53,117 nucleotides of DNA from a virus: positions 1 to 53,117 of IMG/VR virus record IMGVR_UViG_3300030110_004955, one strand, 5' to 3'. Numbering within the stretch: position 1 is the first letter of the stretch; the number at the start of each line of letters is the position of its first letter. The position numbers were made by a program, and so were the translations under genes. A model generated the notes under the pieces. The model was not told the origin of the DNA. It worked only from the letters and a program-made list of their open reading frames with translations, and did no database searches. This document shows positions 1-10,200 of the stretch, one piece after another.

Positions 1-2686
1 GCAGAAGATCGAGCAGGGTATTGCTACGGAAGGCGACAAGCGTGCTTTGGCTGATGCCAAGAACCAGTTGGAGTACTACAAGGCCGAGACGAACGCGTTG
101 GTTAAGTTGAGGGGCATCGAACGAAAAAGTTTAGACGACCGGCTTAAGATTCGTGCGGATATCTATCGTACGTTTATCGATGCTGAGCAGCGGTACAACA
201 ACAAGGTTCGATCAACCGATACGAAACTAGTCTTTTCTGCGTTGGATGGTTTTTCGAATCCTGTAGGCCAGGACCCACTTTTAGCCGGGTTCAATGCTTT
301 GTACCCAACGGATAAGATTACGGGAATTAAAAAGCCTGCAATTGCTTTGGATAGCCCTCAATACATACCGACTATTCGTGCCATCTTAGACGGCATGAAC
401 GATAAAAATATAAAAGATTTATTTATCTTTACGCCTGACGGTAGGGTTGATGTTGAGGCATCAAAAGCCGCGATTAAGGGTGATCAAGGTACGCGAGACC
501 TTGGTAGTCTTGACTTTAATCGAATCTTTGAGTTTGTTGATCAATACAACCAGAATCTTACCCGACGTATAGCGTATGAAACTCAACGCAGAACGGAGGG
601 TACAAACGCGGTAAAGCTGTATGAGCGAGCCCAACAAGCGGCAGACGCAGGTAATGACGCAGAAGCTGAACGTTTCTTAGAGGAAGCTAATGAGTCATTT
701 GTACTGAAGCAGCTTGGATTCAGATCTTATAATCAACTTGGTGACCCAGATGACCTGAAGGCCCGTGTAGCCGATGCACGTATGCGTCAGCAATCACACC
801 AGTTTGCAGAAGAATATGTAGAGAAACTTCGCGCTCAGATCATGGGTGGTGAGACCAGCGACAGTGTAAGGTCGGGTATCGCAAAGGGTATTGCCGATCC
901 GGTTTTCCGCGCTTGGGCTGCTGACTACGGTTGGGATCGCCTCGGTAGAGTTTCAATGAATGAGGATGGCACCCCTGACTACTCAACCTACGTTGCTGGC
1001 GGTGACGATATTGCGGCTCTGCTTGCTTGGGAGCGCCAATCGAAGCGTGCGGCGGGTAACTATGGGTTGAGGGGTATCGATACTGGCGAGGTTTTGCGTA
1101 TCGAGTTTACGGACGGCACAGCGATTACTGGTAAGCGCCTTCGTCGTCATGCGGCTGATCCCAAGGGCGTCATTCGTATCGTAACTCCTGAGGGTGCGCG
1201 GCAGGTTTACCCTGGTGAGGTTAAGCGGGCGATCTATCTTGAGAAGCCTGCACCTGATGTCACTCGAATCGACCGTCGTGCGAAGCGTATCTATGAGCGT
1301 GAGATAGGCAATTATAGTCGATTAGAAACTGACGCAGTTTTAATGGCGGATCAGACTCCCCTTGCTCGGGTGGGTGACGATGTTTTGGAGGATGCCGAGG
1401 GTAACCTCGTTGCTGAAGATGCTTTGAAAGAAGCACAAGATAATCGCTTACGTGAGACGGCTTATCACTACATTAGTACTGATGGAACACGAACAGCAGC
1501 CTATGTTGAAGGTGACGCTATTTCACCGGAGTTACTGGCAGCTAATCCTCAATTAGGTGTGCAACTGCATCATGTTGTGTCGCCTGAGGGCGATGTTTAT
1601 GAAATCGATGGAGAGGGTAACTTAATTCAGCTTGATGATGAGCAAGCTAGCGGTGTCTTAAGTTTAGCTGCAGAAGAACCCGGAAATCGTAATTATATGT
1701 TTGTTGAGGATGAAGCTGGTGGTCTGAAGATGTTTTCTGGCGACGATTTTCAGTCAGCACTTACGTCAGGTAACATAAAGTTTCATGCGAAAATGCCCAC
1801 CGACTCACAAGAAGAAATTGCTGCTTTAGACGCGGCAACAGCCGCGCACATCAATCCGGGTGTTTTTGGTTATAAGGCTGTACCCGATGAGGGTTTGTTT
1901 GGGCCACGTAGTCTTCAAGGTAGCGCGTTCATTGATGAGTACGGTTCAAAAGGTATTGATCCCGAAGATTTGATACCAACTGATTCTGAACTACCTGAAG
2001 ATCTTGAAAAGTCACCTGATCCTGTGGAGAAAGCGAAAAATGAGGCTTTTGCTGCGGCAATAAATCTTGACGAAGATCATCCGGGTAAGATCCCAGGCAC
2101 TCCCCCGCGCGATCCTGACGCACCTGGCGCATTGCCTAGAGTAGACTCAGAAGAAAGCGCTCGCGAGGAAACAGACAGTCAGGCGGACGAGTTTATCGTT
2201 GGTGGTGGTGAGCCTTCTAAAGAAGACGTTAAGGAGGCGAAAAAAGGTACGCGTAAAAGCTTTGGTGAGCGTCGGAAGATGACGGGTAAGAAAACGCCTA
2301 AGTCTCTTAAAACGCAAGAGGATATTGCTGGTCGCATGTTCTTAAATATTAACCCTGAAGTATTTGCTCCAGCGACTGAAGTACCCGAAGAAGAAAAGAC
2401 TTCGGGTGAGTTACCGGAACCCACAGGTGACATGGGAATAGGTCAATTGTTTGGTCCTGGTAGTCTATTTGCTAAGATGATGGAGCGTCGGAAAAAGAAG
2501 AAAGAAGACCGCCAATCGAAGAAAGCACGAAAAAATCAAGACGCTAATGACGACGCAAAAAAGTCAGATATGACCGTACTTGGGCAGGGCGGACAACCTA
2601 ATCTTAAAACGCAGATTTCTGCGGAAACACTCCATGCAGGTTTCCCGCCCGACAAAGACGATAAGCAAGGACAAAACAATGAGTAA
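1..2686 (+). CDS. Large virion-type protein, 5' end outside window
   Basis: The frame is open from base 2, so the N-terminus lies upstream of the window; the TTG at 47 is internal and not a credible start. At least 894 residues are visible. The N-terminal visible part is helical and charged, the middle has several short beta-rich stretches with repeated 'EGD/PEG' turns, and the last ~200 residues are low-complexity, rich in Asp, Glu, Pro and Lys, ending with a lysine/arginine-rich run (about codons at 2485-2560). No enzyme motif was recognised. It is followed by an overlapping small gene and then by other virion-type genes, so a structural or internal virion role is inferred. The frame is in phase with the open frame that leaves the right end of the window, so the two could be one protein of about 1361 residues if the molecule is circular. 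Confidence 0.75.
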   Translation, partial: QKIEQGIATEGDKRALADAKNQLEYYKAETNALVKLRGIERKSLDDRLKIRADIYRTFIDAEQRYNNKVRSTDTKLVFSALDGFSNPVGQDPLLAGFNALYPTDKITGIKKPAIALDSPQYIPTIRAILDGMNDKNIKDLFIFTPDGRVDVEASKAAIKGDQGTRDLGSLDFNRIFEFVDQYNQNLTRRIAYETQRRTEGTNAVKLYERAQQAADAGNDAEAERFLEEANESFVLKQLGFRSYNQLGDPDDLKARVADARMRQQSHQFAEEYVEKLRAQIMGGETSDSVRSGIAKGIADPVFRAWAADYGWDRLGRVSMNEDGTPDYSTYVAGGDDIAALLAWERQSKRAAGNYGLRGIDTGEVLRIEFTDGTAITGKRLRRHAADPKGVIRIVTPEGARQVYPGEVKRAIYLEKPAPDVTRIDRRAKRIYEREIGNYSRLETDAVLMADQTPLARVGDDVLEDAEGNLVAEDALKEAQDNRLRETAYHYISTDGTRTAAYVEGDAISPELLAANPQLGVQLHHVVSPEGDVYEIDGEGNLIQLDDEQASGVLSLAAEEPGNRNYMFVEDEAGGLKMFSGDDFQSALTSGNIKFHAKMPTDSQEEIAALDAATAAHINPGVFGYKAVPDEGLFGPRSLQGSAFIDEYGSKGIDPEDLIPTDSELPEDLEKSPDPVEKAKNEAFAAAINLDEDHPGKIPGTPPRDPDAPGALPRVDSEESAREETDSQADEFIVGGGEPSKEDVKEAKKGTRKSFGERRKMTGKKTPKSLKTQEDIAGRMFLNINPEVFAPATEVPEEEKTSGELPEPTGDMGIGQLFGPGSLFAKMMERRKKKKEDRQSKKARKNQDANDDAKKSDMTVLGQGGQPNLKTQISAETLHAGFPPDKDDKQGQNNE

Positions 2687-3038
2687 GTTTGAGGGACTTG
2701 ATACACCTGAGTTTAAAGTCAAACCAAAATCAGAGGGGTTTTATCAGGCACCAAAGCCTGAGTTGTCGATCAAAAAACCTAAGGAAGATGAGTTTGATCT
2801 GATGAAGGACGTACCCGGTACACCAAAGAAGACTAGTTCGAAAGCCGATAAAAAGATCGATCGTTACGCGAAGTTTAAGAAGAACCAGCCGAAGGCCCAA
2901 GCGGTTGCGGGTGTCCTTGGTGGTATGGGTAAGAAAGACTCGACAAATGGTCAGCGTTACAAGCCCGCAAGTGATGGTGTTGATGCGGCTTTTGATAGAA
3001 TCATCGATACACTAACGATGCGTAGAAGTGCGAAGTAG
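2679..3038 (+). CDS. Small basic protein of the virion block, unknown function
   Basis: A 119-residue lysine- and proline-rich protein. I chose the ATG at 2679 because it has an AAGGA site 7 bases upstream and overlaps the end of the preceding gene by 8 bases, typical of translational coupling; an earlier TTG has no such site. The N-terminal half is likely disordered (repeated KPK and PEL/PEF segments), the C-terminal half has a short glycine patch and a predicted helix. No family recognised. Position between two virion-type genes suggests a minor structural or assembly protein. Confidence 0.7.
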   Translation: MSKFEGLDTPEFKVKPKSEGFYQAPKPELSIKKPKEDEFDLMKDVPGTPKKTSSKADKKIDRYAKFKKNQPKAQAVAGVLGGMGKKDSTNGQRYKPASDGVDAAFDRIIDTLTMRRSAK

Positions 3039-3047
3039 AGGTGTTTA

Positions 3048-4283
3048 ATGGGCGTTCTTGACTTCGGACAAGCAACACGGAAAGTAGTACAAGCGGCGGC
3101 AACTCCTGGAGCACAAGACGTTGCGGCGACTGCCGTTACACCACCTGCGGCTGCTGCTCCACCACCTGCGGCTGCTGCTCCACCACCTGTTGCACCGCCC
3201 GCAATTCCGTCTGAACCCGATCCAGTTGAGCCGCCACCAGTTGAGCCCACACCTGAGCCAGAGCCAGAGCCTGTGGCTGTCGAGGGTGATCTGGACGAGT
3301 TGAACAAGCGTGCCGATGCTCTTGAATTAGAAATTAAAAACCTTCAGTCTTCGGTTCGTGGTCAGGCTCCGGTCAAACTTCGTGCGACGATTGAAGAACG
3401 TGAAATGGCTCAGTTGGAAAAAGACGAAGCCACGCAATTACTTTCAGCGAAAAGAGGTGAGTTGCGTCAGGTTTTAGAGCAAATAGAGTCTCTTTCTGGT
3501 GTGGCTGAGCCCGCTAAAGCACCTTCGGCTCCCCCTCCTGGCGTTGAGTTTGACGAGAAACGCGGCCCTGTGTACCCAGGTAGATCGAGAGAGCGGTCAC
3601 AAGAAAAGTTGATTGAAGCCGAGACTGGGGCGAGAACGATTGAGCAAACTCAACCCGGTATTTATGAGTACTTTAGTTCCGGTCCAGAGATGCGTGAAGT
3701 TGAGTTACCCATCGAAGGAGAAGAACCTCGAGTGTACGCTCGTTCTCGTAAGAGACAAGCGATGAAACAGTTGTTCGATCCTCGGACTGGTGGCGTTGCT
3801 TTAAACAACCCTTTGGGAGAGGCACTAATAAAATCTCCTGCGAGGTTGGGTATTGCTGCAGGTCAATCAGTTTATGACCAAACATTGGGCAGCGGCGACA
3901 AACCGACGGCAGACAGTATTTCTCCTGAGTCACTAAGGGCTCCGTTTTCGAGTGGTGTGATGTTTGCTCCGCGAGCACCAATGGGTCAACAGTTTGACGC
4001 GGATAAAACCGGCGAGAAATTGAGCGTAGAAATTTTGTCGCGTAAAAGAAATATCCGTGGTGCAAATTCGAGACTAACAGAGCTTCAAGATAGTATCGGT
4101 GACACGAGTCGACCTGGTGATATTTACGCTGAGATCGAGGCGTTGAAAGATGAGAAAGAGCAAATGCAAGCTGAGTTGAATCAATTGCTTCGCATAAAAG
4201 ACGTTACAATACCTCGACGAGAGGCAGAAGAAGAATCAGAGCCAGAGAAACATCTTTTGGGTGATTTTGCGTCTCAGTTTTAA
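3048..4283 (+). CDS. Coiled-coil protein with Pro/Ala-rich linker, virion block
   Basis: A 411-residue protein starting at an ATG with an AGAGG site. Residues ~25-80 are a Pro/Ala/Glu linker with PPAAAAP repeats and an EPEPEPEP run. Residues ~83-150 look like an alpha-helical coiled coil (heptad-like Leu/Ile spacing in the segment after DELNKRADALELEIK), and a second charged helical segment lies near residues 345-390. The middle (~165-330) is mixed. No catalytic motif seen. Its location directly before the giant virion protein suggests a structural or scaffold-like role, but this is an inference. Confidence 0.7.
   Translation: MGVLDFGQATRKVVQAAATPGAQDVAATAVTPPAAAAPPPAAAAPPPVAPPAIPSEPDPVEPPPVEPTPEPEPEPVAVEGDLDELNKRADALELEIKNLQSSVRGQAPVKLRATIEEREMAQLEKDEATQLLSAKRGELRQVLEQIESLSGVAEPAKAPSAPPPGVEFDEKRGPVYPGRSRERSQEKLIEAETGARTIEQTQPGIYEYFSSGPEMREVELPIEGEEPRVYARSRKRQAMKQLFDPRTGGVALNNPLGEALIKSPARLGIAAGQSVYDQTLGSGDKPTADSISPESLRAPFSSGVMFAPRAPMGQQFDADKTGEKLSVEILSRKRNIRGANSRLTELQDSIGDTSRPGDIYAEIEALKDEKEQMQAELNQLLRIKDVTIPRREAEEESEPEKHLLGDFASQF
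3141..3189 (+). repeat. Tandem 21-bp coding repeat (PPAAAAP)
   Basis: Two exact copies of a 21-base unit (3141-3161 and 3162-3182) followed by a partial third copy (3183-3189). It encodes the PPAAAAP units of the linker in the overlapping gene. In-frame length means copy number can change without breaking the gene. Confidence 0.9.
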
Positions 4284-4295
4284 TCGGGGATTGTC

Positions 4296-7200
4296 GTGGC
4301 TAAGGAAGAGCAAGGTACCAAAATTGTTGAGGAAGAAACCCTTGCCGTCGATGCTGAGCAACCTGAAGTTAAACAGCCTGAGGTTACACAGTTTGATAAG
4401 GAAAAATTAGGTAAGCTGACGAAAGACTTGAAGATCGAGCGGCTGGGTCTGATCATTGCTGAGTACGCAGAAACAGAGCGTTCATACGACCCTAAAGCTG
4501 TTGAGAAGCGTAAAGCAGAAGAAGCGCCAACGTTTAACTACGAAGATGCTCTGAGCGAAGTCACAGATTTTACGGGGCTGACGCCGACAGAATACAAAGA
4601 AGCAGCAACGTATCAGAATATTCCACTCGACGACCTGTTTACGCGGGTGGCGGAAAAGGGTGAGCCGGTCAGTGATGTAGTTAAGTCTTTCAAACTTCAG
4701 AGAGAGCAGGCTGGCGAGACCAAAGAGAAGCGTGAGGTAAAGCAACGGGGAACAGACATTGCTTTGTCAGGACTTAAGCGCCTTCAAACAGGTAAGAAAA
4801 AGCTACCAAAGAAAGAGCGTGAGGCGGCACAACGGCGAATACTCTCACGCTTTGATCCTCGAGAACAACCACCGATAATCTTCGACGGCAACACGGAAGG
4901 TGAGGCCGAGGATGCGATTATCCGTGTCGGTCAACCTGGGTGGGATCAACTTGATAAGATGGGTGAGTTGATCATCAATGACAAAGTGGCGGAAGACCCT
5001 GAACGAGCCAAGCTTTGGCAACAACAGCTACAGAGTTTGGGTACTCCATCTTCCGGTAAAATGATTCGCGACGTCCTGGCGGACAGTAAGTTTCGAGACA
5101 TTATCGGGAACATCGCTACGTATGACCTCAACAAGATGTCCAAGAAAGAGGGTATCGGTCGAGGTCAGATCCGAGAGGACGGTGTTTCGTACGAAGATTT
5201 GAAAGACAAAGCAATGAAGAACGCTTTGTATGATGCAACACTTCTCCGTACACTGAACAAGTTTTATCTTCCGGCTTTCATTTCATACGACTTGATTGAC
5301 CCACTCAAGAAGATTCCAAACACAGAAAACGAAGACGACAAGAGTTGGTTTTCGAAAGCGTGGAACAATGCGAGTGAGGTTCGTGTAGAAGTTATTGGCT
5401 TAGACGCGAAAAACAAAGCACCGGTTTACCGTCTTGACTCACCTACATGGCACCTCTTTGAGTTGATGGATGCACCTCAAGCTGCCTTCACAGGTGCGGT
5501 AGAGAGACTCGCCAAAGGGCCTGAGGGTGAATCGTTTCTCGACGCTATCTCAGAAGGATCACTTGAAGGTATTAAAGACCGTAGGGATCTCATAAAAGCT
5601 GCGCTATCCACTGAGGCGGCTGAGTCTGACGGCCTTACTGCAGTTGCTTTGGGTATGCTTGGCTTGGGTGGTGCTATTGTTTTCCCCGATGCATTTATTG
5701 GTGCCGCTGCTGCCGCACGCATAACAAAGAAGTTGGGCACATCTGCCGCAGACGTGGCTCGACTTAGAAAGCTTGCCCCAGGTTTAACGGGCAGCTTGGG
5801 TGATGGTGCAGAGTCTTTGGCCAAAGCCGAAGAGATTCTGAGTGATGGTGTGGCTGATGCTATTCTTGCAGGTAACTACGATGAGGCTCTGCGTTTGCTT
5901 GATGAAGCACAGGAGTTTGCAAAGAAGTCTGATGCATCGATATCCGAGGCACGCGGATTAGATAGAAACGCAGCAACCGTTGTTGATGAGTTAGATACGG
6001 AAATTGCCCGTAAGCTGAGTAAAGAAACACCTGAAATGGCTGGTGGTGAAGGCAACCGATTGGCCTCAATCATACCTGGTTCATTTGGTTTCATTGAGCA
6101 GAATATCCATCAGGGTTTACGACGTAAACTTCTTCGTGGTGACATGGATGAGCAGACCGTCGGTTTCGGTGAATTACTCAGTATGAGTGAGTCGATCGAG
6201 CATCTAAAAGACTCTGTTCGTGTGTTGAAAGAGGGCAACATTAACGAACAGCTTTTGAGTGCTAATCGACAAGAAGCGTCTAGCTTTCTATCGAAAGTAC
6301 GAGACTTCATGCGTGAGATCAATGTCGGTACAGCTAATCCAGATTTGACTACAGATCAGCGTCAACTATCAATCGACCTTGTTCGTTACTTGGAGTCTGC
6401 TGAGTCGATTAAACTACTTCGTGATGATCCGAATGCTTGGAAACTTCGGGTAACGGAGTTGGCGCAGAAACTTCCGTTTGATCCTGAGAAGTTGACCGAT
6501 ACGAATATCTTTCTTTCTAAGCTAAACAAAGAAATGTCTACCACGGTGACTTCGATGAAGAAGACTCGTGCAGCATTGAAAACCAAGGTTACACCTGAGA
6601 TTGCGGCAAGTGCTACGGCAAAAGGCGTCAAAGCTATTCGCGGTCAGTTTGAGTCTCGTGCAGCGGCCATGGCGTTTACGCGTGAGAAAATAGCGGAAAA
6701 AGCAGGTCTGTCCGTTGATCCATTGATTGTTTCAATCACAGAGAAGCACAAAGCTGTTGGTCGCTCAGGTTTGTCTCCTGATGGATTGGCTTTTTTAGAT
6801 CAGCTTCAAGAAGCTGCACCGAATATTTCAGCCGATGAAGCGCTTAGAATTACGAAGAATGTAGACAACCAAGCAAAGAAGTGGGCGAAGCAGAACGAGC
6901 GTACTGTACAGGCTTTCTACGACGAGACTTTTGAGGCAATTGTTGGTGCGCCATCACCGAGACCTCGGCCCCGTGGTCTTGCTCCTGATGCACCGCCTAA
7001 GGCTCCGACACCTGAGGCGCCTACACCGAAAGATGTAGAGACACCGCCTACAGCGAAGGCACTTGACGAGTATCCGCCTGCGGGTCCAATGGAGGAAAAG
7101 CTACCTACAGGTCTTCGAGAAGCTTTGACGGGGCTTGATGAGTCTGTCTTTAAGCCTAAGGTAGCGGGTAAGGCTGCTCGTGGGGCGTTTGAGGGTCCTG

Positions 7201-10200
7201 TAGCTACGGCACCAAAACAGAAACCATTGCCAGATATTGAACCGTCTACACCTCGTGGTTTGTTTGTTGGTTGGTTTCAACGTAGCGAACCTGTGGGCAG
7301 TTTGTCCGCTGAAGATCTTTACAACCATCTACGTCAATTTGAGGGACCAGGTGAAGGCGCAAAGGTTGTTGAGTTTTTGGCGAACCATGCAGCGTTGCCT
7401 GCTACCAGAGCAATTGCACGACGCATCTTACCGACAATCAGAAGAAACGCTCCTTCGTTTAAGATTGTTGACGGTCGTGAAATTGATACGACTGGAATGA
7501 ATAACAGCTATGGTCAGTATTCGAGTATTTTAAACGAGGTACGAATTCGGGGTATTGCTGGTGCCTTGCGAACGGGCTTGGATGAAGAGACAATCCTGCA
7601 TGAGTTTATTCATGCTGCAACATCAATTTTTATTGATGCATCTCCTAATAACGCTACGATTAAAAACTTAGAGGATCTATCCGACGAGACGCTTACTGCT
7701 TTACGTAATTACCGAAACACACAAGATTTGACTGAAGATGTCGCAGTAAAAATCGACGCCATGTTAATGGGCTGGGACTATTTCGGTTCGACGAAAGAGT
7801 TTCTTGCTTGGAGTTTAAGTAGTTCGAGTTTTCAACGGATGCTCCAAACTTTAGAGATTGGACCAAAAACTACTTTGTGGAACAAGTTTACGCGTTTAAT
7901 CGCTAAGTTGTTTGGTATTACGGCAGAGGACGAGACCGGTGCTTTGGCTCAAGTATTGGTGGCAAACGATCGGCTGTTAACGGCGGCATCTAAGTTTGAT
8001 CCCCGCGTTGTTTCTGATGCTGAACCTATCGTGACTGTATCCGAAGGCGGCACAAAAGTTACATCACCGGTTTTAGTTACAATTTACAGGCGACAAATTA
8101 AAAAGTCTGATGAACGACCTAAGTTAAAAAAATATGATGAACCTTTGGGTGAAATACTTTTCCGCGAGAACAAAGTTTTTGGTTCAAGAGTCTTTCAGGT
8201 AGACTCTGTTGAGGTTCCAGCATCTCTGCGGCGTAAGGGGCTTGGAACAGATTTATATCTTAGGGCACTCAAGCACGCGCAGAATGAGGGTGTGGGCTTT
8301 GTTAGTGATTTAACGCCTACGGAAGATGCTGTTCGTGTCTACAACAAGTTACAGAATTTAGGGGTCAAGTTTCAGCGTAAACCTTTACCTGATGCACAAG
8401 GCGAATTGACCGATGTCTATTTTATTAGCTCGCGTAACTTGGCTAAATTAGACTTGGATAAAATTGCAATTGAACACGGAAAGAGATTTTCGCTTGATTA
8501 CCTTTATGCTCTCGTCAACGAGGGTTCTGTTAGTCGCTTTGCTGCCCGTGGTGATGACTTTGTAGCTAACCCTGTGGTTGTAGACTTCATGGAGGATGGC
8601 CGTGCCGTTATCCGTGCTTTGACGGAGACCGCAACGGCAGATGATTTCATGCTGGCAATCGGTCGGGTGACTCGTCGAAACTTTGATGACTCGGATATGA
8701 AGGCTTTGGTTACCTGGCTGGGAACCAAGGGCATTAAGGTTGGTCATCGTGGTTCAGTGCTCACAGCAGACGATGCTTCTGTCGTAGAAGCCGCTGAACA
8801 AGAATTTGCGAGGGCGTTCCTACATTACGTGAAGTCAGGTCAGGCTGATCAACCAGAAATTCAAGGGGCTTTGAGTAAGGCAAATGAGTGGCTTAAAGAT
8901 ACATATACCTCAATCACAAGTCGTAGTGCTGGCGGACCACTGCCAGGAACAGACCCCGGACTCACACGATCATTGGACAAGCTTTTGCGGACGCGCTCTG
9001 AACGGGTTGCGCTTCCGAATATCTTTAAGCTTACGAAAGATGCGATGCTGTCTACTGCGAAGAAAGAGGGTACGAAGTTTGATGTCTTGGACGAGATCTA
9101 CCGAGAGTTGTATCGCTTGGGCAATCCGGTATCAAAAGCAGATCTTGAGAAGCAATGGGCTGATGCGCTAAAAAGATACGATCCAAATAAGCCCGATGCC
9201 GCAGTACTGAAATTTCCCGTCGCGATTAAACTCGGCGGTGCTTTAGGTAAACCAAAAGATCAGTTTACTTTGACTGATTTGGCGAAGGCTCAGAGGCAGC
9301 TTGAGGATGCTCGGTTGTTTGAGATACAGCCGAAGAAAACTGTGCCTTTGCCTATTGGTGGTGCTGAGAAAGCAATCGAAGAGCGTTCAGCCGCAGAGTT
9401 AACTGACCAGGCGATGCTTAATAGACCATTGGGTCGGGTATTTCGCAACATATTCCTCGGTGGTGATGCGTACGCTGACATGCGCCATCTACCTCCTGCG
9501 ATTCGAGAATCGGTCAAAGCGGGTGAGCGGCTGGTTCAGCAAGCTATTGGTGACGCGATTACGCTTGTTGTCGAAGGTGACATCAATAATTTGATGCGGT
9601 ACCTGACGGGTACCAAGACTGTTCAGTTTGCCAAGGGTGGTCGGTCAGCGATGAGTGCTGGTCATGACTCAGTGACTTCTGTTGTGAAGAGTATGGAGAA
9701 GTACTTCAAAGCAATGGCGACCGAGGAAGTAGGGAAGATTCAAATAGAGATTCTTCAAACGTACGCGGCTCTTGTAAGGCAAAATAACTCAGCCTCAGAA
9801 GCTTTGAAAACAATCACCCAGATGAAAGTCGGGGGCGAGGATATCACCCAAAAGCAGATCATCGAAGCGTTTAATGCTGTGGTGAAGGGTGATAAATCAA
9901 ACCGGTTTATCAAAGAAGCGTTTGAGGCAGCGGGGTACAAGTCATCTGAGTTTTACCCTCAGTTTTTGACACAACCAAAAGGTGCTACTGAAGCCGGTGG
10001 GTTGCTCGAAGCGTTTATGTATTACGCAAACTTAGTCGAGCGTGTCGATCCTGCGGATAACAAAAGCAAACTGTACTCCACGATGATGTCTGATGCCGGT
10101 ATTGTTGACGTACCTCAAAACACATTTATTCGTTTGTATGATGAGATTTCGACGCTATTCCCTGAAGATAACAAAGTTGCGAACCGTGTAGCTATTCTGG